A DNA stretch of 10,904 nt, from positions 1 through 10,904 of the forward strand of contig CALHBW010000059.1 of NCBI GenBank assembly GCA_937930625.1, in the 5' to 3' direction. Positions 1 through 6,982 of this stretch are shown piece by piece. Every line of letters begins with the position of its first letter. Positions within the stretch are counted from its first letter, which is position 1. The notes under the pieces were generated by a model that searched no databases, had not been told where the DNA came from, and saw nothing but the letters and a program-made list of their open reading frames with translations. This DNA comes from an uncultured Saprospiraceae bacterium. Lineage in GTDB: Bacteria > Bacteroidota > Bacteroidia > Chitinophagales > Saprospiraceae. The translations under genes were made by a program, and so were the position numbers.

Positions 1-1
1 C

Positions 2-607
2 ATGTCCGGCTTATTATTTCAGACAGGTTATCTGACCATCAAACGTATAGAACATCAAGGACGTTTAGCAAGCTACTTCTTGGGTTATCCCAACATGGAA
101 GTTTATAGAGCATTGATACACAATTTATTAGAAGCATTTACCTATAAAGTACATTCAATCGTAAACAGTGCTGTCCTCAGAATACAACGCGCACTTGAAC
201 AGGGCGATGTCAAACTTTTTATCAAGCAATTAGAAATTCTGTTCGCCGATATTTCCTACCATTTACACCCCAAGAAAAACAAATCGGAAGAAGCTGAATT
301 TAAGAGGTGGGAAGGTTATTTTCAAACGATAATTTACCTCATTACTTCTTTTATTGGCTTATTCGTCGAATCCGAAATTACCAAACACAAAGGAAGATTA
401 GACCTGACGGTTGAGACCGAAAAATTTCTATATTTGATGGAATTTAAACTGGACGAACCTACCGAAAATGCCATCGAACAAATTAAAAACAGGGAATATC
501 TGACATCTTATGCCAATTCGACCAAAACCATTTATCTCGTCGGGATTGGTTTTTCAAAAACGGAGCGCAATGTAGCGGCTTGGGAAGCCGAAATTTGGGA
601 ACGATAA
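2..607 (+). CDS. AAA-ATPase-like / PD-(D/E)XK nuclease superfamily protein, 3' part (5' end outside window)
   Basis: This is the C-terminal 201 residues of a protein resembling the Bacteroidota family that pairs an N-terminal AAA-ATPase-like domain (PF09820 type) with a C-terminal PD-(D/E)XK domain (PF08011 type). The visible part opens with LLFQTGYLTIK, normally the join between the two domains, so the ATG at position 2 is very probably internal and the ATPase half lies upstream. The nuclease-fold signature is present: GRLDL with Asp134, then EFK (Glu147 and Lys149), a QIKNREY segment and a closing VGIGFSKTERNVAAWE. The fold suggests a metal-dependent nuclease core, but the biological role of this often multicopy family is not established. 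The stop codon overlaps an ATG (TAATG at 605-609) in the frame of the next gene, so the two may be cotranscribed. Family assignment is confident; function is not. Confidence 0.85.
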   Translation: MSGLLFQTGYLTIKRIEHQGRLASYFLGYPNMEVYRALIHNLLEAFTYKVHSIVNSAVLRIQRALEQGDVKLFIKQLEILFADISYHLHPKKNKSEEAEFKRWEGYFQTIIYLITSFIGLFVESEITKHKGRLDLTVETEKFLYLMEFKLDEPTENAIEQIKNREYLTSYANSTKTIYLVGIGFSKTERNVAAWEAEIWER

Positions 608-630
608 TGCCACAATTTATTTCTACTATC

Positions 631-1554
631 ATGCAAATCTCTATTGTCATTCCCGTCTATAATGAATCTGAAGGTATCGACGAATTATATCGTCGAACTA
701 CCTCTGCAATGGCTTCATTTTCAGATAGTTTTGAGATTGTCTGTGTGGATGATGGCAGCCGCGATACCAGCCTTTCCCAGCTCATTGAGTACCATAAAAA
801 AGACCCACGATTTAAGGTCATTTCGCTATCGCGCAACTTTGGACATCAGTCGGCAGTACTCGCAGGATTGAGTGTAGCAAAGGGCGATTATATTGGCGTG
901 ATGGATGGCGATTTACAAGACCCACCGGAGATTTTTGAACGCTTTTATAATAAAATGAATGAGGGCTACGATGTCGTATATGCCGTCCGAAAAAATCGCA
1001 AGGAGGGCGTGGTGAAGAAATTTGCCTATTGGTTGTATTACCGCTTATTAGCTCAGGTATCGGACACGAATATTCCATTAGATAGCGGTGATTTTTGTAT
1101 GATGTCGCGGCGGGTATTGGATAGAATGTTGACGATGCAAGAGCAAAGTCTCTATTTGCGTGGCATACGTGCGTGGGTCGGCTATCCACAAACAGGTGTG
1201 GAATACGAACGTGCCGAACGATTCGCCGGAGAACCCAAATACGATTTCAAACAACTCTTTCAATTGGCTTATAATGGGATGTTTAGTTTTAGTAGTTTGC
1301 CGGTGCGGGTAATGCGTCGATTGGGTTATGCTACACTGATATTCACGTTTTTATACTTTTTAAAAATTCTTATTTCATATTTTTTGTATAATAATGCCCC
1401 GCAAGGTTTTACGACCCTTGCCCTCGCGATTTTCTTCTTTAGTGGTGTGCAATTGATTTCGATTGGTGTATTGGGCGAGTACGTATATCGCACCTATAAT
1501 GAGTCGCGCGAACGTCCGCTTTTTATCATCAAAGACAAGTATCTCAATGAGTGA
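631..1554 (+). CDS. Family 2 glycosyltransferase, GtrB/DPM1-like, with two C-terminal membrane segments
   Basis: The 307-residue product has the GT-A layout of polyprenyl-phosphate sugar transferases, which usually move a sugar from a nucleotide donor to a lipid phosphate carrier on the cytoplasmic face of the inner membrane. Visible motifs are ISIVIPVYNE at residues 3-12, VDDGSRD at 39-45, LSRNFGHQSAVLAG, the metal/nucleotide motif DGDLQDPPE at 92-100, and GDFCMMSRRVLD. Two hydrophobic helices follow, at about 233-255 and 268-290, the second containing GVLGEYVYRTYNE, typical of GtrB-like proteins. I chose the ATG at 631 because family members usually begin just before the IVIPVYNE strand. 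In-frame ATGs at 607 (overlapping the previous stop by one base) and 580 are alternatives, and 607 would suit translational coupling. Sugar and acceptor cannot be told from sequence. Family is sure, start is moderately sure. Confidence 0.93.
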   Translation: MQISIVIPVYNESEGIDELYRRTTSAMASFSDSFEIVCVDDGSRDTSLSQLIEYHKKDPRFKVISLSRNFGHQSAVLAGLSVAKGDYIGVMDGDLQDPPEIFERFYNKMNEGYDVVYAVRKNRKEGVVKKFAYWLYYRLLAQVSDTNIPLDSGDFCMMSRRVLDRMLTMQEQSLYLRGIRAWVGYPQTGVEYERAERFAGEPKYDFKQLFQLAYNGMFSFSSLPVRVMRRLGYATLIFTFLYFLKILISYFLYNNAPQGFTTLALAIFFFSGVQLISIGVLGEYVYRTYNESRERPLFIIKDKYLNE

Positions 1555-1560
1555 ATTGTG

Positions 1561-1692
1561 TGATTTTTGATTTAGTGACTTTTGATTGTTATTAATTCGC
1601 ATTCCTATAGCAGATCTCGTCTCAAAACTCGCCTTGCATTTTGAAAATGCAAGGCGAGTTTTGAGGTAAAAAAATCACTAAATCAAAAATCA
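1561..1692. repeat. Nested inverted-repeat element (MITE-like)
   Basis: The gap between the glycosyltransferase and sulfotransferase is nearly filled by a symmetric structure. An outer perfect 18-bp inverted repeat (1561-1578 with 1675-1692) continues for 4 bp after one mismatch. Inside it lies a perfect 22-bp palindrome (1621-1642 with 1644-1665). About 40 bp of unrelated sequence separates the left outer arm from the inner hairpin, but only 9 bp separates the right pair. No coding sequence is inside, and no target-site duplication was recognised. It could be a non-autonomous mobile element, a dispersed intergenic repeat, or simply an elaborate terminator. Confidence 0.55.
1621..1665. terminator. 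Perfect 22-bp hairpin, probable transcription terminator
   Basis: The two 22-base arms are exactly complementary, with one G at the centre, so in RNA a few A-U pairs next to it would open as the loop. The GC core is CTCGCCTTGC and its complement. After the core the right arm reads GCGAGTTTT, giving a short U run for rightward transcription, and the symmetry gives the same for leftward transcription. It begins 66 bases after the glycosyltransferase stop. The U run is short, so a role as an RNA-stability or repeat element is also possible. Confidence 0.5.
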
Positions 1693-1700
1693 AAAATCAA
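1680..1700 (+). repeat. Three tandem copies of AAATCAA
   Basis: The 7-base unit AAATCAA occurs three times head to tail, followed by AAATGAT, which looks like a decayed fourth unit and creates an out-of-frame ATG at 1703. The tract overlaps the right outer arm of the nested inverted repeat and forms the leader of the sulfotransferase gene, so slippage here would change the spacing in front of that gene's start. Confidence 0.7.
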
Positions 1701-1710
1701 AAATGATTCC

Positions 1711-2706
1711 TTGCATATATACGAATACATACAAGCTAAAAATCTCTTCTTCATTACCGGGCGCGGCAGGTCGGGGACATGGCTGTTGCAATCTATCCTC
1801 GATACACATCCCGAAATTTGTGTAACACCCGAAGCCCTTTTTATTATTCATTTGTATGGAAAATATACGAACACAAAAAAATGGACTACCGAACGAAAAG
1901 CCGCTTTTATACGCGACCTTTTTTCAGAAGAAAAACTAATAGATTGGTGGCAAAGTACGCCCGAAGCTATTCACGATTTACTGGAAAAATATCCACCCGA
2001 AAGTCGTTTTTCAGAATTATGTAAAGCGATTTATTACGAATACGCACAGCGAAGTGACAAACAAAACGCCCGTTTATTAGGCGATAAAAACCCTGAATAC
2101 AGCTTGTATATTAAACGACTGGCGCAGCTTTATCCCGAATCAAAATTTGTACATCTGGTGCGCGACCCGCGTGCGAATATGTTGTCTTATCAAAACGTGG
2201 ATTTTGATGTGAATGACGTAGCGGCACTCGCGCATCGTTGGAAAAAGTATAATGAACACATCTTAGATTGGCAACGCGAATTGCCGGATAGAATTTTGGT
2301 GATTCATTATGAGGATTTGCTCACCGATACGCAAGCGACATTGGAACAAATTTGTGCATTTTTGGGTGTAGATTTTATGCCACGTTTGTTGGAGTTTTAC
2401 AAGCACTCGAAAAATGTATTTGAGTGGAATAACAAAATCACCGAACCCATTGACCCGAAAAAAGCCGACGCATGGATAGGCAAAATTAAACCCGAAGGTG
2501 AAGCCTGCATTTTCAAAATCGTGGGAAAAACTGCTGCCGACTTTGGCTATACGACCACATTAAAACCGACATTAACCATAAAAAATCGCTTCGGATTATT
2601 CTTCGGTCAATTGACTTTTTTTCTCGAAAAATTATTATTCAAATTGCCGCTAAAATGGCGTTCTGCCATCCTTCGTGCGTATAGACGCAGGTCGAAGGTC
2701 TTGTGA
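1711..2706 (+). CDS. Sulfotransferase family protein (PAPS-dependent type), TTG start
   Basis: The 331-residue product matches the sulfotransferase fold, which transfers sulfate from PAPS to a hydroxyl or amine. The 5'-phosphosulfate-binding loop is GRGRSGTWLLQS from residue 17. The 3'-phosphate-binding motif is VRDPRANMLSY, with Arg151 and Ser159 in the expected places. VIHYEDLLTD and a C-terminal basic stretch (KWRSAILRAYRRRSK) also fit. Length is normal for the bacterial family (PF13469 type). There is no in-frame ATG before the P-loop: upstream the frame runs open without an ATG to a TGA at 1642-1644, so TTG at 1711 is the only sensible start. The nearby ATG at 1703 is out of frame. Substrate is unknown. 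Next to a glycosyltransferase, a surface or exported glycan or lipid is a reasonable guess, no more. A hairpin separates it from the upstream gene, so it may have its own promoter. Confidence 0.88.
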   Translation: MHIYEYIQAKNLFFITGRGRSGTWLLQSILDTHPEICVTPEALFIIHLYGKYTNTKKWTTERKAAFIRDLFSEEKLIDWWQSTPEAIHDLLEKYPPESRFSELCKAIYYEYAQRSDKQNARLLGDKNPEYSLYIKRLAQLYPESKFVHLVRDPRANMLSYQNVDFDVNDVAALAHRWKKYNEHILDWQRELPDRILVIHYEDLLTDTQATLEQICAFLGVDFMPRLLEFYKHSKNVFEWNNKITEPIDPKKADAWIGKIKPEGEACIFKIVGKTAADFGYTTTLKPTLTIKNRFGLFFGQLTFFLEKLLFKLPLKWRSAILRAYRRRSKVL

Positions 2707-2731
2707 TGTTGTTTTTTTATATAAATATTTG
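2701..2731 (+). promoter_or_regulatory. Candidate Bacteroidota-type promoter for the paralogue array
   Basis: TTG at 2701-2703 is followed after 20 bases by AATATTTG at 2724-2731, one mismatch from the TAnnTTTG -7 consensus. The start of transcription would lie near 2738, giving a leader of about 105 bases before the ATG at 2843. The TTG overlaps the last codon of the sulfotransferase gene. A second weak match, TTATTTTG at 2744-2751, lacks a well-spaced upstream TTG. Support is by pattern only. Confidence 0.3.
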
Positions 2732-2821
2732 TACATTAGCGTATTATTTTGCCGGATAAACGGTTTTAACCAACACGAAACGGAATCTACCTATCTTTTT
2801 CACCTTTCTTTCATTTATTTT

Positions 2822-2840
2822 TTATTCAAAAATTGAATAA
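2822..2840 (+). other. AT-rich hairpin abutting the start codon
   Basis: TTATTCAA and TTGAATAA form an 8-bp stem around an AAA loop and end two bases before the ATG at 2843. In the mRNA this would sit where ribosomes bind. The stem has only two G-C pairs, so it is weak and may be a chance result of base composition. Confidence 0.35.
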
Positions 2841-2842
2841 CT

Positions 2843-4780
2843 ATGCGATTTTTATACACACTTTTTTTGGCATTTTTATGCCTCAATTGCTCATTTGCTC
2901 AATGTCCACCGTCTGGGGCTTTTTTTACTTCACAGACACAAATTGATAATTTTGCCACCGAATATCCGAACTGTACCGACATAAGCGATGGTTTATTCAT
3001 TGTGTCGTATTACGAAACCATTTCAAATTTAGAGGGATTGAGTCAACTCACATCGGTCAGTGGCTATGTACTTATTCAAAGTACTGATTTGCTCGACCTT
3101 TCAGGCTTGGAAAATATCATGGGTAGTGTAGATTTTATTGAACTTGACTACAACACTAGTTTGACGAATCTTGATGCATTATCAGGCATTCAATCATTAA
3201 CGGACTACATTCATCTACTTGATAATCATTCATTAAATGATATTAGTGGGTTGGATAATATAGAACTTGGCGATTCAACGTGGTTAAGGATTGAGAGAAA
3301 TCCGGAGTTGTCAACTTGTAGTCTAAACAACATCTGTAACCACCTTCTGTCTGCAGCAAATTCTAGTCTTGCATCAATCGCCGACAATGCTCCCGGATGT
3401 AACACTTACGAGGAAATTGTATATAATTGTTCGCAATTAGCCCGCATCAAAAACCTTTCTTTTTACGATGTTAACCAAAACCAAATACACGATGCAGATG
3501 AACCATACTACTCCGACGTTTCGGTGATGCTGACACCGGGAGATATTGAGATGTTTGGTAGCCCGACGACACAGTATTTGGAACCGGGCAACTACACCGC
3601 TACTTACAACGAAGCAGATAACGAAAATTGGGTGCTGACTACCGACTCTACCTCTTACTTTTTGTCTGTTGGAGCTGCCCAAGAAGTGGATTTCGCTTTT
3701 GGCGTATATCCTTCGCAGTTGGTATCGCGTCTGACAAGTTTTATCACTTCGCCCCCCGCAAGGTGCAATGAGGGTGTTATTTTCGATATTAGCACACGAA
3801 ATACCGGAACGACCACCGCAAGCGGAACAATGTGGTTAGAAGTAGATGAAAATGTGACCCAAACTAATTTCCTCACCCCGCCGGACGAAATTACAACAAC
3901 ATCGCCCGTGTATTACGGTTGGTATTTTACGGATTTGTATCCGGGAGAAACCTTTACGATAGAGGCAGAATTGGGGATTCCCGGACCGCCTGATTTTCCT
4001 GTGGGCGGTTTTCTGAATTTCGTCTCTTTTGGTGATTATAATGATGCAAATGGAGCGCACTCTTCTGAAGCATTCAGATACGACGCCGAAGTTCGTTGCT
4101 CCTTCGACCCGAATGATAAATTGGTCAGCCCCACTCGATTTCACAATGAAGTCTTGCTTGATGAAGACCTCATTTATACCATTCGCTTTCAGAATACGGG
4201 CAATGATGTCGCTTATGATGTAACGATACTCGACACATTGGATGCAAATTTGGATTGGTCAACATTCAGAGTTTTGGGTAGCAGTCATAGCGAGGTTTTG
4301 AGTACAAGTCTTAACGATGAAGGGGTGATTACCTTTGATTTTACAGACATCTTCTTACCCGATTCCACTTCTAATTTGGAGGGCAGCAACGGTCATCTTA
4401 CGTATATGATACGCGCACTTGAGGGCATTGATGAAAACACCGTCATTCGTAATTCTGCGGGGATTTATTTTGACCAAAATCCGCCTGTAATTACCAATAC
4501 GACATTGAGCGTGATGGTCAGTATGTTGACTTCCACGACGACGCCCGACGACCTTTTCCCCGACCTCGCTATCCTCCCCAACCCAAATACAGGCACTTTC
4601 CAAGTAGAAAATATCCCACGCGGCACCTACAATTTGCTCAATACAAAAGGGCAAATCATTCAAAGCGGACAAGTGGAAAGCGGTACTTTGATTGATATTT
4701 CAGCCTCAGCGCAAGGTGTTTATTTTATTCAAATGATGATAGATGAACAAATGGTGACGCGGCGGTTAATTAAGTTGTGA
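2843..4780 (+). CDS. Secreted T9SS-sorted protein with LRR/receptor-L-like repeats and DUF7619-like domain (array copy 1)
   Basis: The 645-residue product starts with a signal peptide (MRFLYTLFLAFLCLNCSFAQ) and ends with a type A T9SS sorting domain (about 575-645; PNPNTGTFQV, GxYFIQM, closing RRLIKL), so it should cross the outer membrane by T9SS and be released or anchored on the surface. Residues about 21-200 are leucine-rich repeats of the GLENI.../N.SLTNLDALSGI type with flanking cysteines, like receptor-L-type regions of Bacteroidota. At 204 an SdrD-B-like domain opens with NLSFYDVNQNQIHDADEP, whose Asp/Asn spacing suggests calcium binding. An Ig/CARDB-like part starts near 307, then the DUF7619-like domain from Cys419 (CSFDPNDKLV, YTIRFQNTGNDVAYDV). 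No catalytic motif is seen; adhesion or surface binding is inferred. It is first of three tandem paralogues, 29 bases before the next. Confidence 0.9.
   Translation: MRFLYTLFLAFLCLNCSFAQCPPSGAFFTSQTQIDNFATEYPNCTDISDGLFIVSYYETISNLEGLSQLTSVSGYVLIQSTDLLDLSGLENIMGSVDFIELDYNTSLTNLDALSGIQSLTDYIHLLDNHSLNDISGLDNIELGDSTWLRIERNPELSTCSLNNICNHLLSAANSSLASIADNAPGCNTYEEIVYNCSQLARIKNLSFYDVNQNQIHDADEPYYSDVSVMLTPGDIEMFGSPTTQYLEPGNYTATYNEADNENWVLTTDSTSYFLSVGAAQEVDFAFGVYPSQLVSRLTSFITSPPARCNEGVIFDISTRNTGTTTASGTMWLEVDENVTQTNFLTPPDEITTTSPVYYGWYFTDLYPGETFTIEAELGIPGPPDFPVGGFLNFVSFGDYNDANGAHSSEAFRYDAEVRCSFDPNDKLVSPTRFHNEVLLDEDLIYTIRFQNTGNDVAYDVTILDTLDANLDWSTFRVLGSSHSEVLSTSLNDEGVITFDFTDIFLPDSTSNLEGSNGHLTYMIRALEGIDENTVIRNSAGIYFDQNPPVITNTTLSVMVSMLTSTTTPDDLFPDLAILPNPNTGTFQVENIPRGTYNLLNTKGQIIQSGQVESGTLIDISASAQGVYFIQMMIDEQMVTRRLIKL
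4670..4765 (+). repeat. 96-bp block identical to array copy 2 (sorting tail)
   Basis: This stretch of the sorting-tail coding sequence is identical, base for base by my reading, to 6787-6882 in the next gene, third positions included. Sequence on either side differs between the copies. That is what recent gene conversion or unequal exchange would leave, rather than protein-level selection alone. Confidence 0.85.
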
Positions 4781-4801
4781 TTGTTTCACCTTTTTAAAAA
4801 T
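4779..4801 (+). repeat. 23-bp leader repeat, copy a
   Basis: The 23 bases beginning GATTGTTTCACC overlap the stop codon of copy 1 and form most of the leader of copy 2. An exact copy lies at 6960-6982 in front of copy 3. Similarity resumes across the ATG into the signal-peptide codons. The leader was therefore duplicated with the gene start, and it may hold a shared translation or transcription signal. Confidence 0.85.
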
Positions 4802-4809
4802 AAAATATA

Positions 4810-6897
4810 ATGAGACTGTTTTTTACGTTTTTATGTGTGTTTTTGAGTATCGGATATTCATTTTCACAGAGTTGTTTACCTAACGGCATCACCCTTACAA
4901 CACAAGGACAAATTGATAGCTTTGCCATTAACTATCCCGGATGTACAGAGATTTTAGGAAATCTTTATACCGAAGAGGAATCCCCCGGAGCTATTACTAA
5001 CTTCAATGGCTTATCACCAATCACCAAAATTGATGGTGCTCTACTAATTTACGATAATGAGGCTTTGACAAACTTATCAGGTTTAGACAATCTTACATCT
5101 GCCGGATCAGTAGATATTGTAACTAATCCCTCATTGATGAATTTACAGGGGCTAAATAATTTAACGACTCTAACGCAAGGACGACTTTATTTGGCAGGCA
5201 ACTACAATCTTATTGATGTCCTTGATTTAGAGAAATTGGAGTCTATTTCGGGATCATTGCGATTAGATGGAAACACCTCTTTAGCATCCTTAAATGGACT
5301 TGAAAATCTTAATCATATAGGTGGATGGTTGAACATTGTCTTCGGTAATGATTCATTAAAAAGTCTCAAACCACTAAGTAACGTAGAGGCTTTTTATAGC
5401 ACCGTATATGTTTTGGGAAATGCTAGTCTAACTACTTGCGATATTCCTGCTCTATGCACAAAAATTGCCAATAACGACGGCTCAATAGTTGATGTTTATG
5501 GGAATGGTCTGGGGTGTAATACTCCACTTGAAGTACTGGCTGATTGTGCTGATTTGGGTAAAATTTTAAACACTGTATTCTATGACATTAACCAGAATAA
5601 AATACAAGATAATGATGAACCAAACTATACAGATGCGAGAGTTCATGTGGAGCCTAATAATGTCGATTATTTGAGTAATAAAATTATTTATCTCCAACCC
5701 GGAGATTATACCATGACCTATATTGAGGCGGATAATCCTGATTGGGAGTTGACTACGGATTCCATTTCTTACAGTTTTTCGCTCGAAGAAAGTGGATGCA
5801 GCAACGTATTTTATGGACTGTATCCTAATGTGCAAAACTCCGATATTCAAACCTTCATCACCTCAACTTATGTTAGGTGTCATCAATGGGTTACCTTTAG
5901 TGTAACTACCAAAAATATAGGGACAACAATAGCAAGCGGCACTACATGGTTTCAGATGGACACAGTAATCACAGACTATTCTTTTATTGATGAGCCGGAT
6001 GTAGTTAACAACTATGTAGAACCTGTTGTATATGGTTGGAATTTCACAAACTTATATCCATCTCAATCCATTACCCGGCAAATAAGCGTGGAAATACCCG
6101 GTCCACCGAATTTTGCGGTTGGTGATTTCTTGCACTTCTTTTCTGTGGCAGGATATAATGATGTCAACGATACACATTCCTCACAAGGATTTAACTATGA
6201 ACCCGAAGTCTTCTGCTCCTACGACCCCAACGACAAACTCGTCAACCCGAGCCGCCCTTACGACGAAGTCCTATTTGGCGAGGATTTTATCTACACCATC
6301 CGCTTTCAAAATACCGGTAATGATGTCGCTTACGATGTAACAATACGAGACACCTTAGATACGAATCTGGATTGGGAAACATTCAGGGTTTTAGGCAGTA
6401 GCCATAGCGAAGTCTTGAATACAAGCCTTGACAATGAAGGCATACTTACCTTCGATTTTCCCAATATCTTTCTCCCTGATTCCACTTCTAATTTGGAAGG
6501 CAGCAATGGACACGTCACGTATATGATAAGCGCATTGGATGGACTTGCTGAAAATACGATTATAAATAATTCAGCCGGAATTTATTTTGACCAAAATCCA
6601 CCTATTATCACGAATACGACAGAAAGTGTGATGGTTAGTATGTTGACTTCTACGACCACGCCTGAAGACCTATTCCCTGACCTCACCATCCTCCCCAATC
6701 CAAACACAGGCACATTCCAAGTAGAAGGCATCCCACGCGGCACATACAATTTACTCAATACAAAAGGACAAATCATTCAAAGCGGGCAAGTGGAAAGCGG
6801 TACTTTGATTGATATTTCAGCCTCAGCGCAAGGTGTTTATTTTATTCAAATGATGATAGATGAACAAATGGTGACGCGGCGGGTGGTGAAGTTGTGA
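4810..6897 (+). CDS. Secreted T9SS-sorted protein with longer LRR/receptor-L-like region (array copy 2)
   Basis: The 695-residue paralogue has the same plan as copy 1: signal peptide (MRLFFTFLCVFLSIGYSFSQ), leucine-rich repeats over about residues 22-245, an SdrD-B-like domain from 257 (FYDINQNKIQDNDEP), an Ig/CARDB-like domain from about 356, the DUF7619-like domain from Cys469 (CSYDPNDKLVNP), and a type A sorting tail around 625-695 ending RRVVKL. The repeat region is about 50 residues longer than in copy 1, matching roughly two extra repeats of about 24 residues (NxSLxxLxGLxNLxxIxGxL pattern). The ATG at 4810 follows an A-rich leader only 29 bases after the previous stop, so cotranscription with copy 1 is likely. 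Its DUF7619-like part is much closer at DNA level to copy 3 than to copy 1. Role is inferred as surface binding or adhesion; no enzyme motif is visible. Confidence 0.9.
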   Translation: MRLFFTFLCVFLSIGYSFSQSCLPNGITLTTQGQIDSFAINYPGCTEILGNLYTEEESPGAITNFNGLSPITKIDGALLIYDNEALTNLSGLDNLTSAGSVDIVTNPSLMNLQGLNNLTTLTQGRLYLAGNYNLIDVLDLEKLESISGSLRLDGNTSLASLNGLENLNHIGGWLNIVFGNDSLKSLKPLSNVEAFYSTVYVLGNASLTTCDIPALCTKIANNDGSIVDVYGNGLGCNTPLEVLADCADLGKILNTVFYDINQNKIQDNDEPNYTDARVHVEPNNVDYLSNKIIYLQPGDYTMTYIEADNPDWELTTDSISYSFSLEESGCSNVFYGLYPNVQNSDIQTFITSTYVRCHQWVTFSVTTKNIGTTIASGTTWFQMDTVITDYSFIDEPDVVNNYVEPVVYGWNFTNLYPSQSITRQISVEIPGPPNFAVGDFLHFFSVAGYNDVNDTHSSQGFNYEPEVFCSYDPNDKLVNPSRPYDEVLFGEDFIYTIRFQNTGNDVAYDVTIRDTLDTNLDWETFRVLGSSHSEVLNTSLDNEGILTFDFPNIFLPDSTSNLEGSNGHVTYMISALDGLAENTIINNSAGIYFDQNPPIITNTTESVMVSMLTSTTTPEDLFPDLTILPNPNTGTFQVEGIPRGTYNLLNTKGQIIQSGQVESGTLIDISASAQGVYFIQMMIDEQMVTRRVVKL
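6787..6882 (+). repeat. 96-bp block identical to array copy 1 (sorting tail)
   Basis: This is the partner of 4670-4765. Just upstream, from about 6731 to 6785, this gene instead matches copy 3 (10317 onward) almost perfectly and differs from copy 1. The switch of partner within one short domain is a mosaic signature. Confidence 0.85.
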
Positions 6898-6928
6898 TTT
6901 TTAATGGATTTTATTTTCTTGAAAAAAA

Positions 6929-6959
6929 ATAAGCAGACAGTTTCAGACTGTCTGCTTAT
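6929..6959. terminator. 13-bp hairpin between array copies 2 and 3
   Basis: ATAAGCAGACAGT pairs perfectly with ACTGTCTGCTTAT around a TTCAG loop. A run of eight A residues lies just to the left and no U run follows on the right, so as an intrinsic terminator it fits leftward better than rightward transcription. It may still attenuate readthrough from copy 2 or protect a processed mRNA end. It lies 31 bases after the stop of copy 2 and 21 bases before the ATG of copy 3. Confidence 0.5.
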
Positions 6960-6982
6960 GATTGTTTCACCTTTTTAAAAAT
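6960..6982 (+). repeat. 23-bp leader repeat, copy b
   Basis: This is an exact match to 4779-4801. Aligning the two leaders places the ATG at 6990 of copy 3 opposite the ATG at 4810 of copy 2, and puts the upstream ATG at 6981 inside the former leader. Confidence 0.85.

Noticed and set aside
2..607. ATG at position 2 as a true start of a 201-residue nuclease-like protein
   Set aside because: The sequence begins in the middle of a motif (LLFQTGYLTIK) normally preceded by an ATPase-like domain, so the gene almost certainly extends left of the window.
1078..1263. Minus-strand open frames inside the glycosyltransferase (818-1189 and 1078-1263)
   Set aside because: They lie wholly within a gene with clear family motifs, and their translations show no recognisable domain; they are antisense shadows.
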